From assembly GCA_013398015.1 (NCBI GenBank), contig VZRR01004515.1, positions 323,249-387,248 of the forward strand: a stretch of DNA of 64,000 bases. The letters run 5' to 3'. The position numbers and the translations under genes were made by a program. The DNA comes from Oreocharis arfaki (Eukaryota > Chordata > Aves > Passeriformes > Paramythiidae). This document shows positions 63,546-64,000 of this stretch, one piece after another. The notes beneath the pieces are model-generated. The model did not search any database and was not told the DNA's origin. It saw only the letters and a list, made by a program, of their open reading frames with translations. Each line of letters starts with the position of its first letter. The stretch's first letter is position 1.

Positions 63546-64000
63546 GGGAAGGGCACCGAATGGGTTTGTAATTGCAGATCTTGCGCTTGGGATTGGGAAC
63601 TGTAGCCCTGCTACAGCAAAGACCCCCCTGTGAGGTTTTCACATTGGAACTTAAGGGAAAAGTGAAAAAGTAATTACCAGAGCACAACACTGAAATGTTA
63701 AAGCACTTATTCTTTCTTTCAGCGTTCTGTTTTAAAGGCAGAAAACGGGCAAAATGGAAAATAAATTACTTTCAAATAAGTAGGTTAGCACCTGAATGCT
63801 GGTGCGCATTTTCCCGGCTTTTTTTTTTTCCTTCTTTTTTTTTTTTTTTTTTTTTTTTTTTCCAAATTCTAGCAATTATTTAGCCGGGCATTGCAGACCA
63901 TCCAAGCAGCAGAAAAGGCAGAAGGGAGGGCAGGGAGACCTCGGGAACACAGGGGTACTGCGCCTGTGAGGTTTGAAGAAAATATCACCAGGAAAGCTGC
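63546..64000. other. Intergenic DNA at window end
   Basis: Apart from the poly(T) tract, nothing is recognised. Short blocks such as GCACCTGAATGCTGGTGCGC hint that regulatory-type sequence may continue beyond the window. Confidence 0.6.
63835..63861. repeat. Poly(T) tract, 27 bp
   Basis: An uninterrupted run of T preceded by a shorter T-rich run (63820-63830). Its length is likely to be unreliable in the assembly. Confidence 0.95.

Overview
The window is vertebrate nuclear DNA and almost certainly avian. It is gene-poor and intron-dominated, with spliced exons separated by kilobases. The only clear interspersed repeat is a 3'-truncated CR1 LINE (about 21030-21428) of the kind typical of bird genomes, with the CR1 tail ending in a TGTGATTCT motif. 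No bacterial-type gene organisation is present.

The one gene I can support is CLYBL (citramalyl-CoA lyase, also called citrate lyase beta-like; mitochondrial), on the + strand. Six coding exons lie at 32788-32976, 36533-36634, 38486-38579, 39949-40116, 45187-45311 and 60637-60732. All have GT-AG boundaries, the phases join without error, and together they give 257 codons plus a TGA stop. This corresponds to the whole human protein (about 340 aa) apart from roughly the first 83 residues. The exons for the mitochondrial leader and the first beta-strand were not found, so they probably lie upstream of base 1. If so, bases 1-32787 belong to one very large 5' intron.

Layout: 1-32787, presumed 5' intron with islands of CpG-rich, regulatory-looking DNA (about 4570-5060, 29190-29480, 31140-31760) and the CR1 copy. 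32788-45311, five coding exons and their introns; further regulatory-looking blocks lie at 33725-34060, 34430-34760 and 43860-44340. 45312-60636, a 15.3 kb last intron. 60637-about 61600, the terminal exon and candidate 3' UTR. 62040-63545, a strong CpG island followed by AT-rich homeodomain- and octamer-motif blocks. In other vertebrates the neighbour downstream of CLYBL is the ZIC5-ZIC2 pair. The 3' cluster and several intronic blocks therefore look like long-range regulatory DNA for those developmental genes, with CLYBL as a bystander host. That is inference from synteny and sequence texture, not something the window proves.

Two assembly defects are visible: a single N at 7526, and a single N at 38113 flanked by a perfect 77-bp duplication, which looks like an unmerged contig overlap. 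I found no convincing tRNA, rRNA, CRISPR array, intact transposon or second protein-coding gene. The longest other open frames look like chance.
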